Counted from the stretch's first letter, positions 41,349 through 50,224 are shown. The stretch: 64,000 nucleotides of DNA from Bradyrhizobium aeschynomenes (GCF_013178945.1 NZ_JABFDM010000014.1:62001-126000); one strand, 5' to 3'. Translations and numbers: made by a program. The notes: generated by a model from the sequence alone, not told the origin.

Positions 41349-41383
41349 AAAAACCGAAGGGCCGCATCCGGGATGCGGCCCTT
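41349..41383 (-). terminator. Intrinsic terminator after greA
   Basis: On the minus strand GGGCCGCAT and ATGCGGCCC form a strong stem with loop CCCGG, followed by a short T-rich stretch (CGGTTTTT). It begins about 42 bases after the greA stop. Confidence 0.8.
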
Positions 41384-41424
41384 TGCGTCGTTCAGGCTGA
41401 GTCGTTCACGCCGAACGTTCCGCT

Positions 41425-41901
41425 TCAGCGCCACTCGACCTTGGCGATCTCGTAAGACTTGGCGCCGCCGGGCGCCATGACCTCTACGGTGGTGCCCATC
41501 TTCTTGCCGATCAAGGCGCGCGCCAGCGGCGACGTGATCGAAATCCGGCCCTTCTTGGCATCGGCCTCGACCTCGCCGACGATCTGCCAGACCGTCTTCT
41601 TCTCGGTGTCCTCGTCGATCAGAGTCACCGTCGCGCCGAACTTGATCGTATCGCCCGAAAGCTTGGCGACATCGATGATGTCGGCGCGGGCGAGCTTGTC
41701 CTCGAGCTCGGCGATGCGGCCCTCATTGTGCGACTGCTCTTCCTTGGCGGCGTGGTATTCCGCGTTCTCCGACAGGTCGCCATGCGAGCGCGCCTCGGCG
41801 ATGTGCTCGATGATGCGCGGGCGGTCCACCGACTGGCGCTGCTTCAGCTCGTTCTCGAGCGCGGCGTAGCCGCCCGCGGTCATAGGAACCTTTTCGACCA
41901 T
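41425..41901 (-). CDS. greA: Transcription elongation factor GreA
   Basis: GreA rescues backtracked RNA polymerase by stimulating transcript cleavage. The 158-residue protein has the coiled-coil domain with acidic tip (EARSHGDLSENAEYHAAKEEQ, about residues 36-56) and the C-terminal FKBP-like domain (SPLARALIGKKMGTTVEVMAPGG). Length and sequence are typical. It lies downstream of carB in the same direction with a 211-base gap, so it probably has its own promoter. A strong terminator follows. Confidence 0.96.
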   Translation of the reverse strand: MVEKVPMTAGGYAALENELKQRQSVDRPRIIEHIAEARSHGDLSENAEYHAAKEEQSHNEGRIAELEDKLARADIIDVAKLSGDTIKFGATVTLIDEDTEKKTVWQIVGEVEADAKKGRISITSPLARALIGKKMGTTVEVMAPGGAKSYEIAKVEWR

Positions 41902-42112
41902 CTCTTCTCGTCCTTCAGTCGTGCGGATAAAGCGTGCGCACGATCAGCATCTTCAGAATAGGCCTTCGCGGCTCAAAGCAAAGCCGAAAAGCCGGGCCAT
42001 GCCGACCCGTCAAAGGCCGGACCAACATCGAACAAGGCGGCGAGTTCCTGCCGAGAGGGCTTATTGCCGATTGTTGCCAACCGCTTAGCGGGCTCTCGCC
42101 CGCGTGACGCGA

Positions 42113-45100
42113 TTAGTTTTCGGAAAAGTAACTCTGCAAGGTGCGGACCTCAAGGTCTCCCCCGAGATAGGCACGGATACCTTGCGCAGCCGCCACGGCA
42201 CCCGAAAGAGTGGTGTAATACGGCACTTTATGCAAGAGGGCAGCGCGCCGCAGCGAGCGGCTGTCGGCCAGGGCCTGCGGACCTTCAGTGGTGTTGAAGA
42301 CCAGCTGGATGTCGCCATTGGTGATGGCGTCCACGATGTGCGGCCTGCCTTCCAGCACCTTGTTGATCTTCTCGGCCGGGACGCCCTGATCGACCAGGAA
42401 GCGCTGAGTGCCGGAGGTCGCGACCACCTTGAAGCCGTGCTCGTGCAGCATCCGCACCACCTCGGTGATTCGGGCCTTGTCGCTCTCGCGCACCGAGACG
42501 AACACCGTACCCTTGCGCGGCACGCGTGTGCCGCCGCCGAGCTGGCTCTTGGCGAAGGCCACCGCGAACGAGCGGTCGATGCCCATCACCTCGCCGGTCG
42601 AGCGCATCTCCGGGCCGAGCACCGTGTCGACGCCGGGGAAGCGGGCGAACGGGAAGACCGACTCCTTGACACCGACGTGCTTGAGCGCGCGCTTGGTCAG
42701 GCCGAAATCAGCGAGCTTTTCGCCCGCCATGATTCGGGCCGCGATCTTGGCGACCGGTGTGCCGACCACCTTGGCGACGAACGGCACCGTGCGCGAGGCG
42801 CGCGGATTGACCTCCAGCACGTAGATGGCGCCGTCCTTGATCGCGTATTGCACGTTCATCAGGCCGACGACATCGAGCCCGAGCGCGAGATCGCGGGTCT
42901 GCCGCTCCAGCTCGGCAATGGTCGCCTCGTCGAGCGAATGCGGCGGCAGCGAGCAAGCCGAATCGCCCGAGTGGATGCCGGCTTCCTCGATGTGCTCCAT
43001 GATGCCGACGATGAAGGTGTCCTTGCCGTCGGAGAGACAGTCGACGTCGATCTCGGTCGCGTCCGACAGATAGCGGTCGAACAGTAGCGGGTTCTTGCCG
43101 AGCACCGTGTTGATCTGGCCGGTCTTGTCGTTCGGATAGCGCGCCTTGACGTCGGCCGGCACCAGCTCGGGCAGGGTGCCGAGCAGGTAGTCGCTGAGCT
43201 GGTTGTCCTCGCGGATGATCTGCATCGCGCGGCCGCCCAGCACGTAGGACGGACGCACCACCAGCGGCAGGCCGAGATCGGCCGCCACCAAGCGCGCCTG
43301 CTCGACCGAATAGGCGATGCCGTTCTTCGGCTGCTTCAAATGCAGCTTGTCGAGGATGCGCTTGAAGCGGTCGCGGTCCTCGGCGAGGTCGATGGCTTCC
43401 GGCGAGGTGCCGAGAATCGGCACCTCCGCGGCTTCCAGCGCGCGCGCGAGCTTCAGCGGCGTCTGGCCGCCGAACTGCACGATGACGCCGTGGACGGTGC
43501 CGTTCTTGCGCTCGGTGGCGATGATCTCGAGCACGTCCTCCGCCGTGAGCGGCTCGAAATACAGCCGGTCGGCGGTGTCGTAGTCGGTCGACACCGTCTC
43601 CGGATTGCAGTTGACCATGATGGTCTCGTAGCCGGCATCGGCCAGCGCGAAACAGGCATGGCAGCAGCAATAGTCGAACTCGATGCCCTGGCCGATCCGG
43701 TTCGGACCGCCGCCGAGAATGATCACTTTCTTCTTGTCGGACGGGGCGCTCTCGTCGCCGAGTGCGCCGGCAAACGGCGTCTCATAGCTCGAATACATGT
43801 AGGCGGTGGGCGAGGCGAACTCCGCCGCGCAGGTGTCGATGCGCTTGAACGCCGGACGGACATCGAGCGCGTGCCGTTTGGCGGCGACCTCGGCTTCGGT
43901 GCTGTTGGCGAGCACCGCGAGCCGCGCGTCCGAGAAGCCCATCGCCTTCAGCGTGCGCATTCCGCTCGCATTCGGCGGCAGGCCGTGACGGCGGACCTTG
44001 TCCTCCATCTCGACGATGCCGCGCATCTGCGCCAGGAACCAGGGATCGATCTTGCAGGAGTTGAAGATGTCCTCGTCCGTCCAGCCGAGCCGCATCGCCT
44101 GCGCCACCTGCAGCAGGCGGTTCGGCGTCGGCGTGCCCAGGGCGGCGCGGATTGCGTTCTTGTCGTCGCCGCGGCCGAGACCTTCGATGTCGATCTCGTC
44201 CAGGCCGGTGAGACCCGTCTCCAGGCCGCGCAGCGCTTTCTGCAGGCTCTCCTGGAAGGTGCGGCCGATCGCCATGACCTCGCCGACCGACTTCATCGAT
44301 GTCGTCAAGGTGGTCGAGGCGCCCGGGAATTTCTCGAAGGCGAAGCGCGGGATCTTGGTCACGACGTAGTCGATGGTCGGCTCGAACGAGGCCGGCGTCG
44401 CGCCGCCGGTGATGTCGTTGGCGATCTCGTCCAGCGTGTAGCCGACCGCGAGCTTGGCGGCGACCTTAGCGATCGGGAAGCCGGTTGCCTTCGACGCCAG
44501 CGCCGAGGAGCGCGACACGCGCGGATTCATCTCGATCACAACCATGCGGCCGTCGGCGGGGTTGACGCCGAACTGCACGTTGGAGCCGCCGGTCTCGACG
44601 CCGATCTCGCGCAGCACCGCCAGCGAGGCGTCGCGCATGATCTGATATTCCTTGTCGGTGAGCGTCAGCGCCGGCGCGACGGTGATGGAGTCGCCGGTGT
44701 GCACGCCCATCGGATCGAGGTTCTCGATCGAGCAGACGATGATGCAGTTGTCCTTCTTGTCGCGGACGACCTCCATCTCGTACTCCTTCCACCCGAGCAC
44801 CGACTCTTCGATCAGCACTTCGTTGGTGGGCGAGGCGTCGAGACCGCGCTCGATGATGTCGAGATATTCTTCCTTGTTGTAGGCGATGCCGCCGCCGGTG
44901 CCGCCCATCGTGAAGGAGGGACGGATGATGGCGGGCAGGCCGATCTCGGACAGCGCCATCAGCGCCTGGCCGAGCGCGTGCTCCTGGTACCGCTTGCGGC
45001 GCTCGTTCTCGCCGAGCGTCCATTGCCGGTCGAGCTCGTCGCGCTCGGCGCCCGACAGCTTCTCGCGCTCGGCGTAGTACTTGTCGCGGTATTGCTTCTT

Positions 45101-45577
45101 CAGCGCGGAGGCGTTGGCGAGCCGCGACTTCGGCGTCTGCAGCCCGATCTTCTCCATGGCGTTGCGGAACAGCTGGCGGTCCTCGGCCTTGTCGATCGCG
45201 TCAGCCGTGGCGCCGATCATCTCGACGTCGAACTTCTCCAGCGTGCCCTGCCGGCGCAGCGACAGCGCGCAGTTCAGCGCGGTCTGCCCGCCCATGGTCG
45301 GCAGCAGCGCGAAGCCGCCGGGGATGACGTGACGTTCCTTCTCGATGATCTTGGCGACGATCTCGGGCGTGATCGGCTCGATGTAGGTCGCATCGGCCAA
45401 TTCCGGATCGGTCATGATCGTGGCCGGATTGGAATTGACGAGGACGACGCGGTAGCCCTCCTCCTTGAGCGCCTTTACCGCCTGCGTGCCCGAATAGTCG
45501 AATTCGCAGGCCTGGCCGATCACGATCGGACCGGCGCCAATGATCAGGATGGTCGAGATGTCAGTGCGTTTCGGCAT
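42113..45577 (-). CDS. carB: Carbamoyl-phosphate synthase large subunit
   Basis: CarB combines bicarbonate, ammonia from CarA and two ATP to make carbamoyl phosphate for pyrimidines and arginine. The 1154-residue protein has two ATP-grasp halves (first about 1-410, second about 580-960), an oligomerisation region between and a C-terminal MGS-like allosteric domain. Family blocks include GPIVIGQACEFDYSGTQA, SFTMGGTGGGIAYN and GGGPNRIGQGIEFDYCC. Compared with E. coli CarB there is an insertion of about 43 charged residues near 157-200. An intrinsic-terminator hairpin lies about 40 bases upstream. The partner gene carA is about 8.6 kb away in the same direction. Confidence 0.97.
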   Translation of the reverse strand: MPKRTDISTILIIGAGPIVIGQACEFDYSGTQAVKALKEEGYRVVLVNSNPATIMTDPELADATYIEPITPEIVAKIIEKERHVIPGGFALLPTMGGQTALNCALSLRRQGTLEKFDVEMIGATADAIDKAEDRQLFRNAMEKIGLQTPKSRLANASALKKQYRDKYYAEREKLSGAERDELDRQWTLGENERRKRYQEHALGQALMALSEIGLPAIIRPSFTMGGTGGGIAYNKEEYLDIIERGLDASPTNEVLIEESVLGWKEYEMEVVRDKKDNCIIVCSIENLDPMGVHTGDSITVAPALTLTDKEYQIMRDASLAVLREIGVETGGSNVQFGVNPADGRMVVIEMNPRVSRSSALASKATGFPIAKVAAKLAVGYTLDEIANDITGGATPASFEPTIDYVVTKIPRFAFEKFPGASTTLTTSMKSVGEVMAIGRTFQESLQKALRGLETGLTGLDEIDIEGLGRGDDKNAIRAALGTPTPNRLLQVAQAMRLGWTDEDIFNSCKIDPWFLAQMRGIVEMEDKVRRHGLPPNASGMRTLKAMGFSDARLAVLANSTEAEVAAKRHALDVRPAFKRIDTCAAEFASPTAYMYSSYETPFAGALGDESAPSDKKKVIILGGGPNRIGQGIEFDYCCCHACFALADAGYETIMVNCNPETVSTDYDTADRLYFEPLTAEDVLEIIATERKNGTVHGVIVQFGGQTPLKLARALEAAEVPILGTSPEAIDLAEDRDRFKRILDKLHLKQPKNGIAYSVEQARLVAADLGLPLVVRPSYVLGGRAMQIIREDNQLSDYLLGTLPELVPADVKARYPNDKTGQINTVLGKNPLLFDRYLSDATEIDVDCLSDGKDTFIVGIMEHIEEAGIHSGDSACSLPPHSLDEATIAELERQTRDLALGLDVVGLMNVQYAIKDGAIYVLEVNPRASRTVPFVAKVVGTPVAKIAARIMAGEKLADFGLTKRALKHVGVKESVFPFARFPGVDTVLGPEMRSTGEVMGIDRSFAVAFAKSQLGGGTRVPRKGTVFVSVRESDKARITEVVRMLHEHGFKVVATSGTQRFLVDQGVPAEKINKVLEGRPHIVDAITNGDIQLVFNTTEGPQALADSRSLRRAALLHKVPYYTTLSGAVAAAQGIRAYLGGDLEVRTLQSYFSEN

Positions 45578-45615
45578 TCAAGCTCACGGGCAAGAAACGG
45601 CAGAGAATTGGGCAC

Positions 45616-45644
45616 AAAAAAAGGGCGCGCGTGCCGCGCGTCCC
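45616..45644 (-). terminator. Intrinsic terminator between the tRNA-like RNA and carB
   Basis: On the minus strand GGG-A-CGCGCG, loop GCA, CGCGCGCCC forms a near-perfect stem followed by a T-run of seven. It would end transcripts coming from the tRNA-like locus before carB, or act as a carB leader attenuator. Confidence 0.75.
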
Positions 45645-45825
45645 CCACAGGCCCAGGGAAGGCCAAGGCGCGACCAGTGCTCGCGCGCGAGCGGTCTTTA
45701 GACCAGTTTCCTCTGAGCGAAAAGGGTTTTGGGCCGAAATCAACGGCCAAATTGGCGAGGGCAGGGCGCAAGGACAGCCGATCTTGGCTGGCTTGCCGAG
45801 CCGAAGCTGCGAAAGCCGCGAAGGC
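45645..45825. other. Leader-like segment between tRNA-like RNA and terminator
   Basis: The intergenic region from carB to the methyltransferase gene is 420 bases. It holds the terminator, this segment with no supported gene, the tRNA-like RNA, and a short hairpin CTCACG-GCGG-CGTGAG at 45918-45933. A minus-strand frame through the tRNA-like part (45544-45858) is a by-product. Confidence 0.4.
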
Positions 45826-45902
45826 TGGAGGCCCGGCCTGGACTTGAACCAGGTTCAAGAGCGTTGCACCGCTCTTCGCGTCGTAGCTTCCGCCACCGGG
45901 CC
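45826..45902 (-). tRNA. Divergent tRNA-Cys-like RNA (possible pseudogene or atypical tRNA)
   Basis: The 77-nt minus-strand sequence has a perfect 7-bp acceptor (GGCCCGG/CCGGGCC), discriminator U73 and encoded CCA. The T-arm is perfect (CCTGG-TTCAAGT-CCAGG), and a 3-bp D-stem (GCG/CGC) follows TG at positions 8-9. The anticodon arm is odd: a 7-bp stem (AAGAGCG/CGCTCTT) with a 6-nt loop GTGCAA, which would place GCA (Cys) after U33. The D-loop lacks the GG pair. Cys anticodon plus U73 fit tRNA-Cys, but the irregular arms mean it may be inactive or have another role. An intrinsic terminator lies about 180 bases downstream. Confidence 0.6.
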
Positions 45903-45997
45903 GGGGGCGATCTTACCTCTCACGGCGGCGTGAGCCAGCCCGTGTTTCAGTTAACCCTAATCCAATTGCCGGATGTTCGGTTCCAGCGGGCGGGAGG

Positions 45998-46720
45998 TCA
46001 GGCGGTTCCCGTCGCCGGACGTGCCACGAAGGTCATCCGCCAGGGATTGTGGCCGATGTTCTTGGGCGCGCGGACGGCACTCAGCCCGGCCCTCTTCAGC
46101 CGCGCCAGAATATCGGCCTCGCTATAGCGCTGCAGGCCGACCTTGGTCCGCAGCTGCCGGTAATCGGACAGCGCGGTGGCGACCAGGCCGACCAGCGCAT
46201 CCTTGAGGAAGCCGTCCCGCGCGGCAAACCTCAGCAATGCAAGCACGTCTCGGCCCATCCCGACATCCGGGCGCAGCACGTCGCCGAGCACGAATTGCCC
46301 CGACGGCTTCAGCAGCCGCCGGATCACCGCCAGGGCGGCATCGAAGTCGGCCTCGCTCATGTATTGCGCGACCGAGTTCATGACGATGAGGTCGATCGAG
46401 CCTTCCGGCATGTTGCGCAGCTCATCCAGCGAGCGCACGCGGATCTTGGTGTTAGGGGCGAAGCGGGCGATCAGCCGGCCACGCACGCCCGGCGCCGGCT
46501 CGGCCAGGATCAGCGTCATGCAGGCGTCCGCGACCTTGGCGGCCGACAAGGCCTCGCCGCAGGAATAATCGAGCACGACGGCATCAGCCGACGGAATATA
46601 GCTGACGATGTCGCGCGCGATCCCCTGGAAGTGCAGGTCGCGATGCAGCTTGCTCGCATAGATCGTGTGCGTGGAATCGTAATAATCGATCCAATCGTCC
46701 ATGGCGGCGGGTTCCGGCAA
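45998..46720 (-). CDS. Class I SAM-dependent methyltransferase
   Basis: The 240-residue protein shows a Rossmann-type SAM motif I (VVLDYSCGEALSA, about residues 47-59) with the usual G-rich core altered, an acidic end of strand 2 (LILAEPAP) and a post-motif strand (GSIDLIVMNSVAQYM). FVLGDVLRPDVG follows. The substrate is unknown. The TTG at 46718-46720 has AAGGAA seven bases upstream. An ATG six codons later lacks a ribosome site. It is divergent from dps. Confidence 0.78.
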   Translation of the reverse strand: MPEPAAMDDWIDYYDSTHTIYASKLHRDLHFQGIARDIVSYIPSADAVVLDYSCGEALSAAKVADACMTLILAEPAPGVRGRLIARFAPNTKIRVRSLDELRNMPEGSIDLIVMNSVAQYMSEADFDAALAVIRRLLKPSGQFVLGDVLRPDVGMGRDVLALLRFAARDGFLKDALVGLVATALSDYRQLRTKVGLQRYSEADILARLKRAGLSAVRAPKNIGHNPWRMTFVARPATGTA

Positions 46721-46813
46721 ACACAGTTCCTTGATGGGAACTTGAAGGGTCAGCGAGCGTTAACGGGTCCGATCACCCGTGTCCATTGCTGGTTCTAACA
46801 GGAAGGTTAAGCC

Positions 46814-47341
46814 GTGAGTAAAGCAAAGACAGACAAGACCGCCCCCGAGCTCGATACGCCGACCGATCTGTCGCCCGACGCCGTGAACAAGATTTCGACA
46901 GCTTTGAACACGCTGCTTGCCGACGCCTTCGCGCTGTATCTGAAGACCAAGAATTTCCATTGGCACGTCAGCGGCCGGCACTTTCACGACTATCACGAGA
47001 TGCTCGACGAGCAGTCGGATGCGATCTTCGCCACCACGGACCAACTGGCCGAGCGGGTGCGCAAGCTCGGCGGCACCACGATCAAATCGATCAGCCAGAT
47101 CAGCAAGCTGCAGACCATCAAGGACAACAACGAGGAGTATGTGCCACCGCGCGAGATGCTGCGGGAGTTGATGGAGGACAACAAGCACATCGCTGCCGCG
47201 ATGCGGAAGGCGCATGAGGTGTGCGACGACAATGACGACCCGGCGACCGCGGGATTGCTGGAAAACTTCATCGACGAGACCGAGCGACGCACCTGGTTCT
47301 TGTTCGAAGCGAGCCGCCAGGAAGGCAGCAACGCGGCGTGA
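46814..47341 (+). CDS. dps: Dps-family DNA-protecting ferritin-like protein
   Basis: Dps forms a hollow dodecamer that oxidises and stores iron and shields DNA in stress. The 175-residue protein has the ferroxidase signature HWHVSGRHFHDYHEMLDEQSDAI (about residues 51-73), with His, Asp and Glu ligands shared between subunits. Its N-terminus is Lys-rich (MSKAKTDKTAPE), as in DNA-binding members. The start is a GTG at 46814 preceded by GGAAGG. It is monocistronic. Confidence 0.93.
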   Translation: MSKAKTDKTAPELDTPTDLSPDAVNKISTALNTLLADAFALYLKTKNFHWHVSGRHFHDYHEMLDEQSDAIFATTDQLAERVRKLGGTTIKSISQISKLQTIKDNNEEYVPPREMLRELMEDNKHIAAAMRKAHEVCDDNDDPATAGLLENFIDETERRTWFLFEASRQEGSNAA

Positions 47342-47445
47342 ACTGACCGCAGGATGCGATCTGAGCGACGCGCTGCGACGACGTGGCGCGTCTCTTTTCG
47401 GTTTGGCCCACGTGTTCGCCTGGGCGTCGTCGATTGGGTGCGGTG

Positions 47446-48240
47446 CTAGCCGGCCCCGCTCATCGCGAGCAGGCTGCGGTAGATCATGTAGGCAGCCACC
47501 GCAAAGACCATCGTGGCGAAAACCTTGTTCAAGGTGCCGCGCGTTCCTGAGAGGCGAGCTGCGAGCCTCGCGCCGGCAAGGCCGCCGGCGATGCCGGCGA
47601 CCAGAAAGATCGCTGCCAGGGCCCAGTCGACCAGTCCCGACAACGCGTAATTGGTGGCCGTCGTCAGGCCGAAGGCGGTGACGGACACGAGCGACGAGCC
47701 GATCGCATAGAGGATCGGCATGCCCGTCGCGAACATCAGGGCCGGCACGATCAGGAAGCCGCCGCCGATCCCGAAGAAGCCGGACAACGTTCCCGTGCCG
47801 AAGCCGAATGCCAGCAGCGGCCACAAATTGTCCCGTGAGAGCTTGACGTCCAGATGGCCCTCGCCGCCGCGTTTGCGCAGCATCAGGAGCCCGATGACGA
47901 TCATCACCAGGGCGAACAGCAGCAGCAGCTTCTGACCGTCGATCGTTTTACCCAGGGTCGACCCTGCGAAGGCGCCGACCACACCGGTGGCCGCGAACAC
48001 CAGCGCGCACGGCCATTTGACGTTGCCGGAACGGGCATGATTGGCGAGGTTGGCGGCCGCGTTGATCGCCACTGCGACCGCGCTGGTGCCGATTGCGACA
48101 TGCGGATTGGCGACGCCGACCAGATAGACCATCAGCGGGACGGCAAGGACGGATCCGCCGCCCCCGATGAGGCCGAGCGTGAACCCGACCAGCGAGCCGG
48201 ATAGCGAGCCGAGCGCAAGCTCGGCACCGGAAAAGGTCAT
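47446..48240 (-). CDS. TauE/SafE-family sulfite exporter-like membrane protein
   Basis: The 264-residue protein has about eight membrane helices and the duplicated family motif (GFTLGLIGGGGSVLAVPLMVYL and SGFFGIGGGFLIVPALMF). TauE-type proteins export sulfite or related sulfur anions. It is the last gene of a run downstream of the BigR-type regulator (YeeE, YeeE, hydrolase, TauE). This suggests removal of sulfite formed during persulfide oxidation. The substrate is inferred from this setting. Confidence 0.87.
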   Translation of the reverse strand: MTFSGAELALGSLSGSLVGFTLGLIGGGGSVLAVPLMVYLVGVANPHVAIGTSAVAVAINAAANLANHARSGNVKWPCALVFAATGVVGAFAGSTLGKTIDGQKLLLLFALVMIVIGLLMLRKRGGEGHLDVKLSRDNLWPLLAFGFGTGTLSGFFGIGGGFLIVPALMFATGMPILYAIGSSLVSVTAFGLTTATNYALSGLVDWALAAIFLVAGIAGGLAGARLAARLSGTRGTLNKVFATMVFAVAAYMIYRSLLAMSGAG

Positions 48241-48331
48241 GGAAGGAATGCTCCGCCGGAACGTGTCCGGCGCTCGATGGAGGGGGCTGCGGGCCCGGTG
48301 GGGGGCCCCGTGCGAAGATCGGTGCGCGTCG

Positions 48332-49225
48332 TCAAAGCGCGTTGAGCGGAACCTTCAGGAAGCGGCGTCCGCTCTCGTCGGCGCTCGGCAATTGCCCCGC
48401 CTTCATGTTCACCTGCAGCGAGGGAATGATCAGCTTGGGCATGTCCAGTGTGCGGTCGCGCGCCTCCCGCGCCGCGACGAACTCATCCTCGGTGATGCCA
48501 TCGCGCGCATGGATGTTGTGCGCGCGCTGTTCGGCGACGGTCGTTTCCCAGCGGATGTCGCGGCCGTTCGGGCCATAATCGTGGCACATGAACAGCCGTG
48601 TCGCTGCGGGCAGCTCCAGCACCCGGCGGATCGAGCGATACAGCGTGCGCGCATCGCCGCCAGGGAAATCGGCGCGCGCCGAGCCGCCGTCCGGCATGAA
48701 CAGGGTGTCGCCGACGAACGCGGCGTCGCCGATCACATGGGTCATGCAGGCCGGCGTGTGTCCCGGCGTATGCATGGCGAACGCGGTCATTCCGCCGATC
48801 TGGTAGGTGTCGCCATCCTGGAACAGCCGGTCGAACTGGCTGCCGTCGCGCTGGAATTCGGTGCCCTCGTTGAAGATCTTGCCGAAGGTCTCCTGCACGA
48901 CCCTGATGTTGTCGCCGATGCCGATCTTGCCGCCCAGCTTTGACTGGATGTACGGCGCCGCCGACAGATGATCAGCATGAACATGCGTCTCGATCAGCCA
49001 TTCCAGATGCCATCCGCGCTCTTGGATCAGGCCGATGATCCTGTCCGCCGACAGCGGCGCGATGTGGCCGGACGCATAGTCGATGTCCATGACGGAATCG
49101 ATCACGGCGCAGGCGGACGAGTTCGGATCCTTCACCACATAGCTGACGGTGTTGGTGGCCGGATCGAAGAACGGCGTGATGTCGGGCTTCACCGACAGAT
49201 CGACCGGATGCGGAATGCTGGACAT
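48332..49225 (-). CDS. ETHE1/Blh-like metallo-beta-lactamase-fold hydrolase (persulfide dioxygenase-like)
   Basis: The 297-residue protein has the metal motif THVHADH (about residues 80-86), HTPGHTPACM and VGDTLF, typical of the ETHE1/Blh group. ETHE1 proteins oxidise glutathione persulfide to sulfite in the cytosol. Blh proteins of BigR operons in Xylella and Agrobacterium detoxify sulfide. I use the ATG at 49225, five bases after GGAGG. The longer frame adds 11 residues. It follows two YeeE-like genes and precedes a sulfite exporter. Confidence 0.88.
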   Translation of the reverse strand: MSSIPHPVDLSVKPDITPFFDPATNTVSYVVKDPNSSACAVIDSVMDIDYASGHIAPLSADRIIGLIQERGWHLEWLIETHVHADHLSAAPYIQSKLGGKIGIGDNIRVVQETFGKIFNEGTEFQRDGSQFDRLFQDGDTYQIGGMTAFAMHTPGHTPACMTHVIGDAAFVGDTLFMPDGGSARADFPGGDARTLYRSIRRVLELPAATRLFMCHDYGPNGRDIRWETTVAEQRAHNIHARDGITEDEFVAAREARDRTLDMPKLIIPSLQVNMKAGQLPSADESGRRFLKVPLNAL

Positions 49226-49254
49226 TTGAACCTCCGTCGAAGACCGTTTCTTGT

Positions 49255-49707
49255 TCATTCTGAAGCAGCAGTGGAGAGCGATGGCTGGCGGCTCGCGAAG
49301 AGGCGCGCCGCGGCCATCCCGATCAGCATGGCGACCACGAACAGCACGATCGCAGGCGAGCCGTAGCCGAGCGCCACGAAGGCGGGGCCCGGGCAGATGC
49401 CGGCGAGGCCCCAGCCGATGCCTAAGATGGCGGGGCCGATCGCGATCCGCCAGTCCAGGGTCTGCGAGGACGGCAGATGGAAGCGATCGTCGAGGAGAGG
49501 GCGCTGGCGCCTGAAGATGAGCCGGAAGCCGACGAAAGTCACCGCCACGGCGCCCGCCATGACGAAGATGAGACTCGGATCCCAGCCGCCGGAGCGGATC
49601 GCGGCAAGGTCGAGAAAGTCCAGCACCTTCTCGGGATTGGACATTCCCGACAGCAGCAGGCCGAGGCCAAAAACGAGTCCGACGACGAACTGGGTGAGAA
49701 CGGTCAT
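49255..49707 (-). CDS. YeeE/YedE (DUF395) membrane protein, second half-unit
   Basis: The 150-residue membrane protein contains GLGLLLSGMSNPEKVLDFLD and GWGLAGICPGPAFVALGYG, the DUF395 motif with a conserved Cys (GxCPGP). YeeE/YedE proteins take up thiosulfate or other reduced sulfur. Here the transporter is split into two short proteins, this and its upstream neighbour seven bases away. It is part of the BigR-linked sulfur operon. Confidence 0.87.
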   Translation of the reverse strand: MTVLTQFVVGLVFGLGLLLSGMSNPEKVLDFLDLAAIRSGGWDPSLIFVMAGAVAVTFVGFRLIFRRQRPLLDDRFHLPSSQTLDWRIAIGPAILGIGWGLAGICPGPAFVALGYGSPAIVLFVVAMLIGMAAARLFASRQPSLSTAASE

Positions 49708-49714
49708 GTCAGCC

Positions 49715-50137
49715 TCACATCACGTGACGTGCAAGGAACGTGGTCGCGACCGCGGTCACCATGAACACCAGCGTGGCGACCATCGACCGCGGCGACAGGC
49801 TGGCCAATCCGCACACTCCGTGGCCGGAGGTACAACCGTTGCCCAGCACCGCGCCAAAACCGACCAGCAGCCCGGCCGCCACCAGATCGACCGTGCCGGC
49901 CTCGAGATTGAGGGGCGGCAGGCCGCCAGTCAGGAGGCGGACGATCAGGGCGGCTGCGATCAGGCCCAGAATGAAGGCAAAGCGGCCGGCGATCGCGCCG
50001 TTCCAGGGCGGCAGCAGGCGTGCGGCGATCCCGCTGACGCCGGCAATTCGGCCGGTCAGACCCATCATCATCACGGCGGAAGCCCCAATGAGAGCGCCAC
50101 CCGCGAGCGCCGTTATGAATGTATACTCGTTGATCAT
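49715..50137 (-). CDS. YeeE/YedE (DUF395) membrane protein, first half-unit
   Basis: The 140-residue protein has several hydrophobic helices and the DUF395 cysteine motif in LGNGCTSGHGVCGLASLSPRS. It pairs with the gene seven bases downstream to form one transporter of reduced sulfur. The ATG at 50137 is the first with the right context. A longer frame starts inside the regulatory region. It is divergent from the BigR/SqrR-like gene with 87 bases between. Confidence 0.87.
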   Translation of the reverse strand: MINEYTFITALAGGALIGASAVMMMGLTGRIAGVSGIAARLLPPWNGAIAGRFAFILGLIAAALIVRLLTGGLPPLNLEAGTVDLVAAGLLVGFGAVLGNGCTSGHGVCGLASLSPRSMVATLVFMVTAVATTFLARHVM

Positions 50138-50189
50138 CGTTCTCGGCATTCCTGGCAGTCGGCACATTGCAATTGGATTTCATGTGCAT

Positions 50190-50200
50190 TATTGCTAATA
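50190..50200. promoter_or_regulatory. AT-rich palindrome between the BigR-like gene and the sulfur operon
   Basis: TATT-GCT-AATA lies in an AT-rich stretch in the 87-base divergent gap. BigR-type regulators bind AT-rich palindromes in such gaps, so this is the best operator candidate. Confidence 0.5.
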
Positions 50201-50224
50201 TACGAAAATAGAGAAGTAACAATC

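Noticed and set aside
43340..45847. 835-codon open frame antisense to carB
   Set aside because: The carB product is unmistakable on the other strand. This frame has antisense composition and no motif.
45544..45858. 104-codon minus-strand frame overlapping the tRNA-like RNA
   Set aside because: It begins in the T-arm of the tRNA-like sequence (NLVQVQAGPP) and crosses a terminator. It is not protein-like.
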